DNA of 64,000 nt from Lawsonia intracellularis PHE/MN1-00. GTDB lineage: Bacteria > Desulfobacterota > Desulfovibrionia > Desulfovibrionales > Desulfovibrionaceae. This document shows positions 1-7,835 of the stretch, piece after piece (the stretch's first letter is position 1; each line of letters starts with the position of its first letter). A program made the translations under genes and the position numbers. Under the pieces are notes generated by a model. That model was given only the letters and a program-made list of their open reading frames with translations, searched no databases and had not been told where the DNA came from. Location: assembly GCF_000055945.1 (NCBI RefSeq), contig NC_008014.1:1-64000 (forward strand). The letters run 5' to 3'.

Positions 1-506
1 ATATCTTAGTTATATTGTTTTCTACTTATCTTATTATTTATACTAAGTGGGGTAACTTATGGGAAATATTGATTAATTGTCAATATATTTTTATATATAA
101 CAACATGTCTTTAATAGATTGTTAGTTTACCTCCTCTAGTTAACTTAATCCTGATTAAGTTAACTAGAGGAGGTAAAGAACAGTAGATATTATTCAGATT
201 GTCAGTAATGGCTTGGAATTAAAGAGAATTTTTTATAAGAAAAAATGTACTTCAAAAAAGACGTATAAAGCATTTTTTTATACAATACAGGTAAAAACAC
301 CTGTGAAGAAAAAAAAAGGCTTATACCCAAAATATGAAGCTATTTTGTTTTACAACTAGAAACTTTACTCATATCCAGTTTTGGATAACATATGTAATAG
401 AATATATTGTTTGTCTAATAGATATATTGTAGATAATGTTTTCTGTTGAAAGAGTTCTATATTTTTTTAGCATTTTTAGTAAGTAAGATAGTAAAAATAG
501 GTAATA
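1..506. other. AT-rich non-coding leader with a palindrome
   Basis: No convincing gene is visible here. The only strong structure is the perfect palindrome at 126-177, listed separately. The rest is A/T-rich sequence with short A and T runs. It probably carries the promoter of the recombinase that follows, but I cannot single out one -35/-10 pair. Confidence 0.6.
126..177. repeat. Perfect 25-bp inverted repeat with 2-nt loop
   Basis: Arms 126-150 and 153-177 are exact reverse complements, separated by two bases (CT). The arm core reads CCTCTAGTTAACTTAATC. No T-run follows either arm, so this is not a standard intrinsic terminator, although it could form a strong hairpin. It lies about 350 bp upstream of a tyrosine recombinase, so a recombination or protein-binding site is possible. 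A decayed relative of the core may lie near 10211-10294. Confidence 0.85.
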
Positions 507-524
507 TTGCAGTATAGAGAACGT

Positions 525-1610
525 ATGAAAAATTATTTTTCTTCAGATACACAAGGAAAGCTTATTGGGCAGATTTCATCAGATGTACCTTTGTTACATA
601 CCTTACAAGAAGTGGAACAAACTTGGAGTCCTCTTAGTATAAAAAGAATATTAGTACATTTCAGATCTAGTCGACAATATGAACGTGTTATTGATTATAT
701 TAACATTCAAGAAGACTTATTACCTAATGAGCGTGTTATTTTATTCTTTTTACATGCAGTCTATGATGATTCTTTTGCTACTATGGAATTATATGCACGG
801 TATATTACTGATCTTATAAATTATGTCCAAAAAGACTTTCATCATATTACTTCACAAGATGTAGACGCATTTATTCGTTACAGACAACTTAATGGATCAA
901 AGCCTGCTACAATTAATACTATTATAGGCGCATTAAAAAGTTTTTTTCGTCATTTAGTAGATGCAGGTATTTTAACATTGAATCCCACTGCCTTTTTAAA
1001 GAAAAGGCGTAATGATACTAAACAAAATTTACCAGGACATCTATCTCATAGTTTAAGTGAATCAGAGTTACAACGTCTTTTTGACGGGATGATAGAACAA
1101 GGCGCATCATTACGTGATCAAGCATTAATGCAAGTGTTGTTTCTTACAGGAATTCGTGCAGAAGAAGCTGTACGTTTAAAATGGAGTCATATAGTAACAT
1201 GGCAATCAAGATGGTATTTGGATGTATTTGGGAAAGGAAGTAAAAGACGTAGAGTGTATTTACCTATACAAGCACTTACAGTTATTCAAGAGTATGGCAA
1301 ACTATTGGGCATTGAATTAGGATTAGCAAGTAACTCAAAACCCCTCTTTGCTCATTTACGGAGACCTAATGAACATATTAGTCGGCATGGACTCTATGTA
1401 TTAGTAAAAAAATGGTGCAAGAGACTGTTAGGTAGAACGGACGTTTCTCCACATTGGTTCCGTCATAGTTGCTTTACCCAACTTGCTCATAAGGGTGCTA
1501 GTCTTGAGAGCATTAAAGCTCTTGCAGGTCATGAGTCTGTTGAGACAACTATGCAATATAATGAAGCTGCACAATTAATGCAGCCTGCTGGTATTCTATT
1601 TGAAAAATAA
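525..1610 (+). CDS. Tyrosine recombinase (XerC/XerD-like integrase)
   Basis: Site-specific recombinase that would cut and rejoin DNA through a phosphotyrosine intermediate. An N-terminal SAM-like DNA-binding domain (about residues 60-150 of 361) precedes the catalytic domain. The catalytic residues are visible in order: Arg in TGIRAEEAVRL, Lys in FGKGSKRRR, HWFRH (HxxR), GHESVETT (His) and the nucleophile Tyr in MQYNEA. It therefore looks intact. The ATG at 525 has an AGAGAA-like site 5 nt upstream; an in-frame TTG at 507 could add six residues. Its role could be replicon dimer resolution or mobility of the neighbouring island. A Mu-like phage uses a DDE transposase, so this gene is probably not part of the prophage remnant at 32-46 kb. 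Confidence 0.9.
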   Translation: MKNYFSSDTQGKLIGQISSDVPLLHTLQEVEQTWSPLSIKRILVHFRSSRQYERVIDYINIQEDLLPNERVILFFLHAVYDDSFATMELYARYITDLINYVQKDFHHITSQDVDAFIRYRQLNGSKPATINTIIGALKSFFRHLVDAGILTLNPTAFLKKRRNDTKQNLPGHLSHSLSESELQRLFDGMIEQGASLRDQALMQVLFLTGIRAEEAVRLKWSHIVTWQSRWYLDVFGKGSKRRRVYLPIQALTVIQEYGKLLGIELGLASNSKPLFAHLRRPNEHISRHGLYVLVKKWCKRLLGRTDVSPHWFRHSCFTQLAHKGASLESIKALAGHESVETTMQYNEAAQLMQPAGILFEK

Positions 1611-1630
1611 AAACATAATATATATTATAA

Positions 1631-2466
1631 CTATTTAACTATGTTGCAATAATTATTCAATATTTTTTGAGAATATGCAGCTTCACTATTAAAGTCTAGA
1701 TTATAAAATTGTCCTTTTTCATTGTATGGTGAAGCCTTATGTGAAAATAATGTGAAACAATCTGCTATTGGACTTCTTCCCCATGTGATGATTTCTTGAC
1801 AAATAATTTTTCCTCCATATTGCTTAATTAAATAAGCAACATCAGCAGCAGAAACATTTGGGTTTCTATAATGTGGATTCTCCTCTAAAGTAGCCAGCGA
1901 GTCTGCAAGAGTCATTTTAAAATTTGAATGGTGTATAAAACATACACCATTAGATGTAAGTAACTGTGTAAGTATTTGTTGGATATATGCATTAAGAACA
2001 TCAAGATCTACATGGACAAGAGAATCAAAAGAAAAAATAAAGTCATATTTTTGGTAAGCAGCTGCTTGAAGAGATAACCCATCGTTTACAAAAAATTTAC
2101 AATTTTTATACCATATAAATTTTTTTTACAATGAGCTATGCAAGGAGAAGCTAAATCTATACCACAATAACTTCTATAAGGATAAGATAGAAGAAATTTT
2201 GTCCAGCGTCCAAATCCTGGTGCAATTTCTAAAATACTATTTTTAGGGATAAAAGAAAAAAGAAATTTTGGGAGCTGATTAGAGTGAAGAGATTGTTTTA
2301 AGGCTATTTTTTCAGGGGAAAAAGGGTGAATACGTGGTAAAATAGTTGTAATCCATTGAGATTCTGAGGAACCCCACTTTTTAGACCACTCCTCGCCTTC
2401 TTCAGACCATTCTTTATTATTCCAGACTGTTTTATTCCAACCAATATCGCCAAAAGTATGTTCCAA
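1631..2466 (-). pseudogene. Class I SAM-dependent methyltransferase, one frameshift
   Basis: The N-terminal piece (2466 down to 2086) carries SAM-binding motif I, EIAPGFGRWTKF, then GIDLASP, and stops after HCKKNLYGIKIVNFL. A second frame stays open from about 2130 to 1631. It encodes FFVNDGLSLQAAAYQKYDF, then FDSLVHVDLDVL and ADVAYLIKQYGG, which are the rest of a methyltransferase fold. The frames join at a run of eight A (on the gene strand; T at 2120-2127 on +). A +1 change there gives one uninterrupted protein of about 278 aa. No other damage was seen. Its location beside glycan genes suggests methylation of a sugar or lipid, but the substrate is unknown. It may be a recent pseudogene or be expressed through slippage or phase variation. 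Confidence 0.8.
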
Positions 2467-2527
2467 TGTACTCTCCTACAGATGGCTCTTAAGGAAAGAG
2501 CTGCCTTATGTTGTAGTGAGTAGCCAG

Positions 2528-2543
2528 TATATATATATATATA
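2528..2543. repeat. (TA)8 dinucleotide repeat
   Basis: Sixteen bases of uninterrupted TA lie between the divergent methyltransferase pseudogene (starts at 2466) and the capsid-like gene (starts at 2657). Length changes in such a tract could alter promoter spacing in either direction. This is a possibility only. Confidence 0.8.
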
Positions 2544-2656
2544 GGTTAAAACAAGTAAAAATAATCTATCTATTTTATTGATTATACTTCAAATTTTTAT
2601 GTCTCTATTTTATATAGGATCTTTCTTTATTTCTAACATAATAGAAGGATTGAATT

Positions 2657-3580
2657 ATGAAAATATTGACTCATGCACAGCTAGAAGATGAAGGATTTTT
2701 CTTTGACTCTGGTTTTCGTGGTTGGATTTCTTCTCATCATACCCTTCTAAATACAAAAGGAGAACCAGATCACACAGATAAACATACACTAGAGAATTTA
2801 GAAATTCTTTGTTCTTATATGAATCAAGAAGTACCAAATATTCTTACAGAAATACAAGGTGTTCGGAGCATATTCCCAGAGGTAAAAAAAAGCTGTCTTG
2901 AGGCCAAACAACATAACTTTGGTGTTTCTGTTCGATATGGTGATCCTCAATTTATGAGTGCTGGAGGTACATTATCTTCAAGAGTACATTTCATATATGA
3001 AGTACAACAACAAGTTGCTAAAGGAATCTACGACTATATCAATGAAATATACCTTTTTGGTATTGGAGGAAGAAAAATATATGGATTATTAAATTATCCT
3101 ACACTATTTCAACCCATTGCACCACTTCCTACAGGAGAAAATTCGTCTCCTTTGTGGTCCAAAAAAGATGTAGAACAATGGTATAAAGATATTGATGAAT
3201 TATATAAGACACTTCAACGTCAAACCTTTAATCATGTAACGCTTGAAACTCCTACAGTTCTTTGCATTTCAGCTCAGTTAGATACTTATTTAGGTCAAAA
3301 ACATACCAAAAAATTGTTACAACAGATGGTAAATGAAACATATCCACGTTTACAATTTGTAACTATTGATGGCTTATCCATATCTGGGATAGGTGAATCT
3401 ATGTTGCTTATTGCAAAAGAATTACACGGTAAAAAAACAGGAGAATTTGTGTATAGTGAAAGATTAAGAACATATCCTGTTATCCCTGGGAAAGAAGAAC
3501 TAACACAAAAATGGTCGGCAAGTACCTATGGTTGTGTGATTCATATTCCTGAAGCTATAGCTTATATGAGAGGACTCTAA
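2657..3580 (+). CDS. Phage major capsid-like protein (DUF2184-type, HK97 fold?)
   Basis: The 307-aa protein resembles the DUF2184 group of phage major capsid proteins. It has an N-terminal segment DSGFRGWISS, a middle part with FGVSVRYGDPQF, then YLFGIGGRKIYGLLNYP. The last resembles the 'folded domain, G-x-x-GLLN' segment of such capsids. It ends with a tail of alternating strands including YGCVIHIPEAIAY. The start is supported by AGAAGG about 8 nt upstream. The gene is complete, but no portal, protease, scaffold or tail gene lies nearby. It is unlikely to belong to the Mu-like remnant 30 kb away. The assignment rests on pattern recognition; an encapsulin-like shell protein is the main alternative. 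Confidence 0.6.
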   Translation: MKILTHAQLEDEGFFFDSGFRGWISSHHTLLNTKGEPDHTDKHTLENLEILCSYMNQEVPNILTEIQGVRSIFPEVKKSCLEAKQHNFGVSVRYGDPQFMSAGGTLSSRVHFIYEVQQQVAKGIYDYINEIYLFGIGGRKIYGLLNYPTLFQPIAPLPTGENSSPLWSKKDVEQWYKDIDELYKTLQRQTFNHVTLETPTVLCISAQLDTYLGQKHTKKLLQQMVNETYPRLQFVTIDGLSISGIGESMLLIAKELHGKKTGEFVYSERLRTYPVIPGKEELTQKWSASTYGCVIHIPEAIAYMRGL

Positions 3581-3753
3581 AGATGACTTAAAAGTTAGAG
3601 TTGCTGATTAATGATAAATGATTATATAAAGCATATGATTCTAATACGACATTGTAAGTTTATTATCCATATGAAATAACAATAAATATAAAATATATTC
3701 TATTCACTGCTGTAATAATTATTGGATAGAACTCCTCTGGAGGAGGATGAGTT

Positions 3754-4872
3754 ATGTCGCCACGAAAATTACATGTGCTTCATATAACATCAAGAGCTGA
3801 CTTTGGTGGTGGACCAGAGCATGTCTATCAGATTTTACGACACAGTCCAGGACAGTGGAACAATTTTGTTGCTTGTCCTTTAGATAGACCATATGCTGAA
3901 CGATATAAAAATCTATTAGGAATAAATGGCATTTGTTTTATTCCTCATAGAAAGTTTTCAGTAAAAACCCTATGGGATCTTAGACAATTCATCAAAAAAA
4001 ATGCAATAGATCTTATTCATTCCCACGGTAAAGGTGCAGGTGTTTATTCTCGCTTATTACATGTATTAACAAATATTCCTTGTGTGCATACGTATCATGG
4101 TTCAAATATAAACTCATATTCAGCAGTAAAGTCTAAACTTTATAGACTCTATGAACAGCTTATGGGTAATGTTACACAACGTGCTATTGTTGTTTCGCCA
4201 AGTGAACAGGAATATGTGTTACAAGAAAAATTAATTCCCACAGAACGGCTTACTTATATTCCAAATGGTGTTGTTTTTCCTGAAAAAATAGATACAGAGG
4301 AAAAACATGAGCGTTTTCAAATTATTTCTATTACACGGTTTGATAAATATAAAAATACAGAATTTGTCATTCCTATTCTACATAGATTAAAAGAAGAACA
4401 ACAAATACATCAAGTCCAACTAGTGTTAATTGGTGATGGACCTGAGAGGAAAGTACTTGAAGAACGATTAAAATCAGAGGATCTTTCACAATATGTTATC
4501 TTTACAGGGAATGTACTCTCTTCAGCTCCCTATCTGCAAAAAGCAAATGTATATTTAAGTACGTCATGCTGGGAAGGTATGCCATTAGGTGTGTTAGAAG
4601 CTATGTCTTATGGTTTACCTGTGGTTGCTTCAGATGTTAAAGGTAATTGTGATGCTGTAGAACATGAAGAAACAGGATTCCTCTATCCTTACAATAATGC
4701 CTATGAAGCATCTAAGGCCTTAATTTGTTTAATGAATTCTCCCAAAATGGTAAAACAGTTCAGTCAAGCTGCTAGAGAACGTGTTCGAAAATTTTACTCT
4801 ATACAACAAATGATTGCTTCTCTTATGCTTCTTTATGATGATATTGCAAAACAACAATATCTTTCTTTATAA
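3754..4872 (+). CDS. GT4 family glycosyltransferase
   Basis: A 372-aa retaining GT-B glycosyltransferase, probably cytoplasmic or membrane-peripheral, adding a sugar to a lipid-linked glycan. The N-terminal half opens with HVLHITSRADFGGGPEHV (glycine-rich GT4 start) and HSHGKGAGVYSRL. The C-terminal half has VLIGDGPERKVLEERL, FTGNV and the EX7E-type donor site WEGMPLGVLEAMSYGLPVVA. A strong GGAGGAGG ribosome site lies about 7 nt before the ATG. It is the first of a set of + strand glycan genes running to 11.2 kb. Donor and acceptor cannot be read from sequence. Confidence 0.92.
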   Translation: MSPRKLHVLHITSRADFGGGPEHVYQILRHSPGQWNNFVACPLDRPYAERYKNLLGINGICFIPHRKFSVKTLWDLRQFIKKNAIDLIHSHGKGAGVYSRLLHVLTNIPCVHTYHGSNINSYSAVKSKLYRLYEQLMGNVTQRAIVVSPSEQEYVLQEKLIPTERLTYIPNGVVFPEKIDTEEKHERFQIISITRFDKYKNTEFVIPILHRLKEEQQIHQVQLVLIGDGPERKVLEERLKSEDLSQYVIFTGNVLSSAPYLQKANVYLSTSCWEGMPLGVLEAMSYGLPVVASDVKGNCDAVEHEETGFLYPYNNAYEASKALICLMNSPKMVKQFSQAARERVRKFYSIQQMIASLMLLYDDIAKQQYLSL

Positions 4873-5114
4873 CTTTAATTATTAACGTGTAGTTTTTTGT
4901 TTATATTTTTAAAACGTCTTCTTTTTTCAGAATGCTTCTATTATACTAGAACCTCCTGATCTATCCAGCTAATAGATATTAAGCCTAGTAAAAATAGTGG
5001 ATAGATGGCTTGCTCTTTTATATTGAATCAGATAACTAGTTGAAACTATATTAAATACTATTGTTTAATCTTATTTTTTTAGTTGTCTTTATAAGAGCTA
5101 ATGGAGAATCTATA

Positions 5115-5657
5115 ATGGAAGTGGAAAAGACGTCTTTAGAAGGCGTATTACTGATTAAACCAAAAGTATGGGAAGACAGCCGAGGATACTTTCTAGAGAC
5201 ATGGAATAAACAACGCTATATTGAAATTGGACTACAACTACCCTTTGTTCAGGACAATCATTCTTCTTCAACGCTTCATACACTTAGAGGTCTTCACTTT
5301 CAACAACAGTATCCTCAAGGGAAACTTGTAAGTGTCTCATTAGGAGAAGTTTTTGACGTTGCTGTAGATCTTCGTATAAATTCTCCTACCTTTGGATCAT
5401 GGTTTGGTGTGATTCTTTCAGAGAAGAATCATTATCAAATGTGGATTCCACCAGGCTTAGCTCATGGTTTCTGTGTTCTTTCAGAACGTGCCCATTTTCA
5501 CTATAAATGTACGGAATACTATTATCCACAAGATGAAAGCTGTATTTGCTGGAATGATCCAGACATTGGTATTGATTGGCCTGTACAGCATCCAAATCTT
5601 TCACACAAAGATAAAATAGCTCAATCTTGGGCAGATTATGTTGCTTCTATAACATAG
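5115..5657 (+). CDS. rmlC: dTDP-4-dehydrorhamnose 3,5-epimerase-like (RmlC family)
   Basis: A 180-aa cupin of the RmlC family, which epimerises C3 and C5 of dTDP-4-keto-6-deoxy-glucose on the way to dTDP-rhamnose. Visible signatures are DSRGYFLETWN, QDNHSSS, the catalytic-His segment LRGLHFQ, the Asp segment VAVDLRINSPTFG, and IPPGLAHGF. The ATG at 5115 has GGAGA 7 nt upstream and is preferred over an in-frame alternative start at 5061. RmlA, RmlB and RmlD are not in the window. It must therefore rely on genes elsewhere, or act on another keto sugar; related epimerases work on 4-keto-heptoses, which would fit the heptose genes downstream. Confidence 0.85.
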   Translation: MEVEKTSLEGVLLIKPKVWEDSRGYFLETWNKQRYIEIGLQLPFVQDNHSSSTLHTLRGLHFQQQYPQGKLVSVSLGEVFDVAVDLRINSPTFGSWFGVILSEKNHYQMWIPPGLAHGFCVLSERAHFHYKCTEYYYPQDESCICWNDPDIGIDWPVQHPNLSHKDKIAQSWADYVASIT

Positions 5658-5840
5658 TCTTCTTTTGTTATAAAGAATGAATATTGTAATGGAAGGCATG
5701 GTAATAGGACCATGTTTAGAATAGAACTATATCTAATGACTAATATCTGTATGAAAATAAAGCTAGATAATCTTTTTTATCAGAAAGACAATGAGTAGAG
5801 TTGATATGTCTAAGTAGAACCTTTTTATCAGGTGGAATTT

Positions 5841-6644
5841 ATGGTAAATATTTTTTATTACCTCTGGCATCAACGTAGAAATGTCTTAAGACTTGTTATA
5901 GGAGATTTTACACAAAATTATCTTTCCTCTTACCTTGGCTTTATTTGGGCATTTTTAGGACCATTGGTAACACTTTCTGTTTTAGCTATTGTATTTCAAG
6001 TAGGCTTTAGAGTTCCTCCTATTGATGTAAGTGGTGTCCCTTTTGTTGTATGGCTAGCCTGTGGGATGGTCCCTTGGCTTTATATTGCTGATGGACTAAC
6101 AGTTGGTGCTAGTTCTGTTACCTCTTATTCCTTCCTTGTGCGGAAAGTTGGCAGATTTCGTCTGGCTATTCTTCCTATTATTCGTTTAGCTGCTTCTGGT
6201 ATCATCCACTGTGTGCTTGTTCTTTTTTTACTTATCCTTTTATTTTATTATAATATAAGCCCATCTCTTTATTGGTTGCAATTCCCTGTATATCTTTTTT
6301 TTCTCTATCTATTGCTTTTAGGTGTAGCACTATTTACTTCTGCTATTTCTGTTTTTATTCCAGATATTCTCAATTTGCTAAGTATTATTATCAACCTTGG
6401 ATTTTGGGGAACACCTATTCTGTGGCATGCTTCTATGTTGCCCTCTTCTTGGCATTGGATCTTTCTTGTTAATCCTGCTTACTATATAGTTCAAGGTTAT
6501 AGAGATACGTTTCTTGAACAACAATGGATTTGGGAACGTCCACTAGAAGAGCATATATTTTTTGGGCTTTGGTTAGCTATACTCTTTCTTATTGGTATAT
6601 ATACATTTAAAAGACTTCGCCCACACTTTGCAGACGTCCTTTAA
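5841..6644 (+). CDS. ABC-2 type polysaccharide export permease (Wzm/KpsM-like)
   Basis: A 267-aa integral membrane protein with about six hydrophobic segments and the ABC-2 exporter pattern LGFIWAFLGPLVTLSVLAIVF near the N-terminus. Later come WLACGMVPWLYI and LVNPAYYIVQGYRDTFL near the end, typical of O-antigen and capsule export permeases. It would form the channel exporting an undecaprenyl- or lipid-linked polysaccharide across the inner membrane. The ATG at 5841 follows AGGTGGA directly; a GTG at 5832 is the alternative. The usual adjacent ATPase (Wzt/KpsT) is missing from this window. Confidence 0.88.
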   Translation: MVNIFYYLWHQRRNVLRLVIGDFTQNYLSSYLGFIWAFLGPLVTLSVLAIVFQVGFRVPPIDVSGVPFVVWLACGMVPWLYIADGLTVGASSVTSYSFLVRKVGRFRLAILPIIRLAASGIIHCVLVLFLLILLFYYNISPSLYWLQFPVYLFFLYLLLLGVALFTSAISVFIPDILNLLSIIINLGFWGTPILWHASMLPSSWHWIFLVNPAYYIVQGYRDTFLEQQWIWERPLEEHIFFGLWLAILFLIGIYTFKRLRPHFADVL

Positions 6645-6832
6645 CGTATTTGAAGAGAGATTTATTTGTCTTCTTTTAAAGTAACGATGTCCCTATCATG
6701 AAAGATGGATAGTTTCTTATAAGAAATAATAGATGACAACAAAGAATATCTTCTATATGGTGAACAAACTAACATGTATACGAAAGGACAGTAGCCTATC
6801 TCTTTGACATTATTTGAGTATATTCATTATTC

Positions 6833-7720
6833 ATGACTCAATACGTATCTATTATCACTACAAGCTATAACTATGCAGCGTATCTAGCTGACACTATTGA
6901 ATCTGTTATTGCTCAAACCTATCCATATTGGGAACTCATTATTGTAGACGACGGCTCTACGGATACGTCTCTTGAGATTATAAAACAATATACTGAAAAA
7001 GACTCACGAATTCATCTTATACAACATCCAGATGGTAAGAATTATGGACTGCCAACAACGGTCTATCTTGGTATCCTTCATGCACAATATGACTATATAG
7101 CTTTTCTTGAATCTGATGATATGTGGACACCAGATAGTCTTCAAGAGCGATTAGTTGTAATGAATAAAACACAAGCAGATGTTGTTTTTAACCAGTGTAA
7201 ACCCATTGGCGATGTGACATCTGTATCTAGAGATGTTCATGGATATTTATCACTTATTCATGAAACAATGTCTCAACTTACCCCACCTTTTTCTTTATTT
7301 ACATGTTATCTAACCACAACTAATTTAATTCCTACCTTCTCTTGTGTTCTTCTAAAAAAAGCACCTCTACTTCAATGTACTTTTACACCACCACGACCAT
7401 CTTGGTTAGATTATTGGCTCTGGTCTCAACTTTCTATTGGTTCAACCTTTGCTTATTCTCCTAAACCCCTTACCCTTTGGCGTATTCATCCATCAAGTTA
7501 TAATACACAAAATGATCAGCTTTTTAAAAAATGTTGGATGCCATTCTATCTATCTGTGTGTTGGAATATGACAAAACAAGCGTTTAAACAATATCCATAT
7601 CAGATCCATAGGTATATAATACCTTTTCTATATATGGTAAAAACCTGGTCTGTACATTCTCCATTTATTTCTTGGTTAAAGCCAATACTCCAACGTTTTA
7701 GAAAACGTTATAGTATGTAG
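6833..7720 (+). CDS. GT2 family glycosyltransferase
   Basis: A 295-aa GT-A fold inverting glycosyltransferase. The N-terminal domain has VSIITTSYNYAAYLADTIES, then IIVDDGSTDTSLEII and the metal-binding FLESDDMW (the DXD-equivalent SDD). There is no clear membrane segment, so it is probably a cytoplasmic-face enzyme. It lies between the export permease and the WbsX-GT4 fusion, in the same direction, and likely helps assemble the same glycan. Confidence 0.9.
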   Translation: MTQYVSIITTSYNYAAYLADTIESVIAQTYPYWELIIVDDGSTDTSLEIIKQYTEKDSRIHLIQHPDGKNYGLPTTVYLGILHAQYDYIAFLESDDMWTPDSLQERLVVMNKTQADVVFNQCKPIGDVTSVSRDVHGYLSLIHETMSQLTPPFSLFTCYLTTTNLIPTFSCVLLKKAPLLQCTFTPPRPSWLDYWLWSQLSIGSTFAYSPKPLTLWRIHPSSYNTQNDQLFKKCWMPFYLSVCWNMTKQAFKQYPYQIHRYIIPFLYMVKTWSVHSPFISWLKPILQRFRKRYSM

Positions 7721-7835
7721 TAAGGTATGGTTATATGCTTTAAACTACAACTTTTCTTTATGAAAATTATCTATTACTAAATAATTTTAATTGTTTTGTA
7801 GTTAGAATAAAATTTTTTTATTGGAAAAAACATAT

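Noticed and set aside
525-1610. Recombinase as the integrase of the Mu-like prophage
   Set aside because: Mu-like phages integrate by a DDE transposase, and the gene is 31 kb from the remnant with unrelated genes between.
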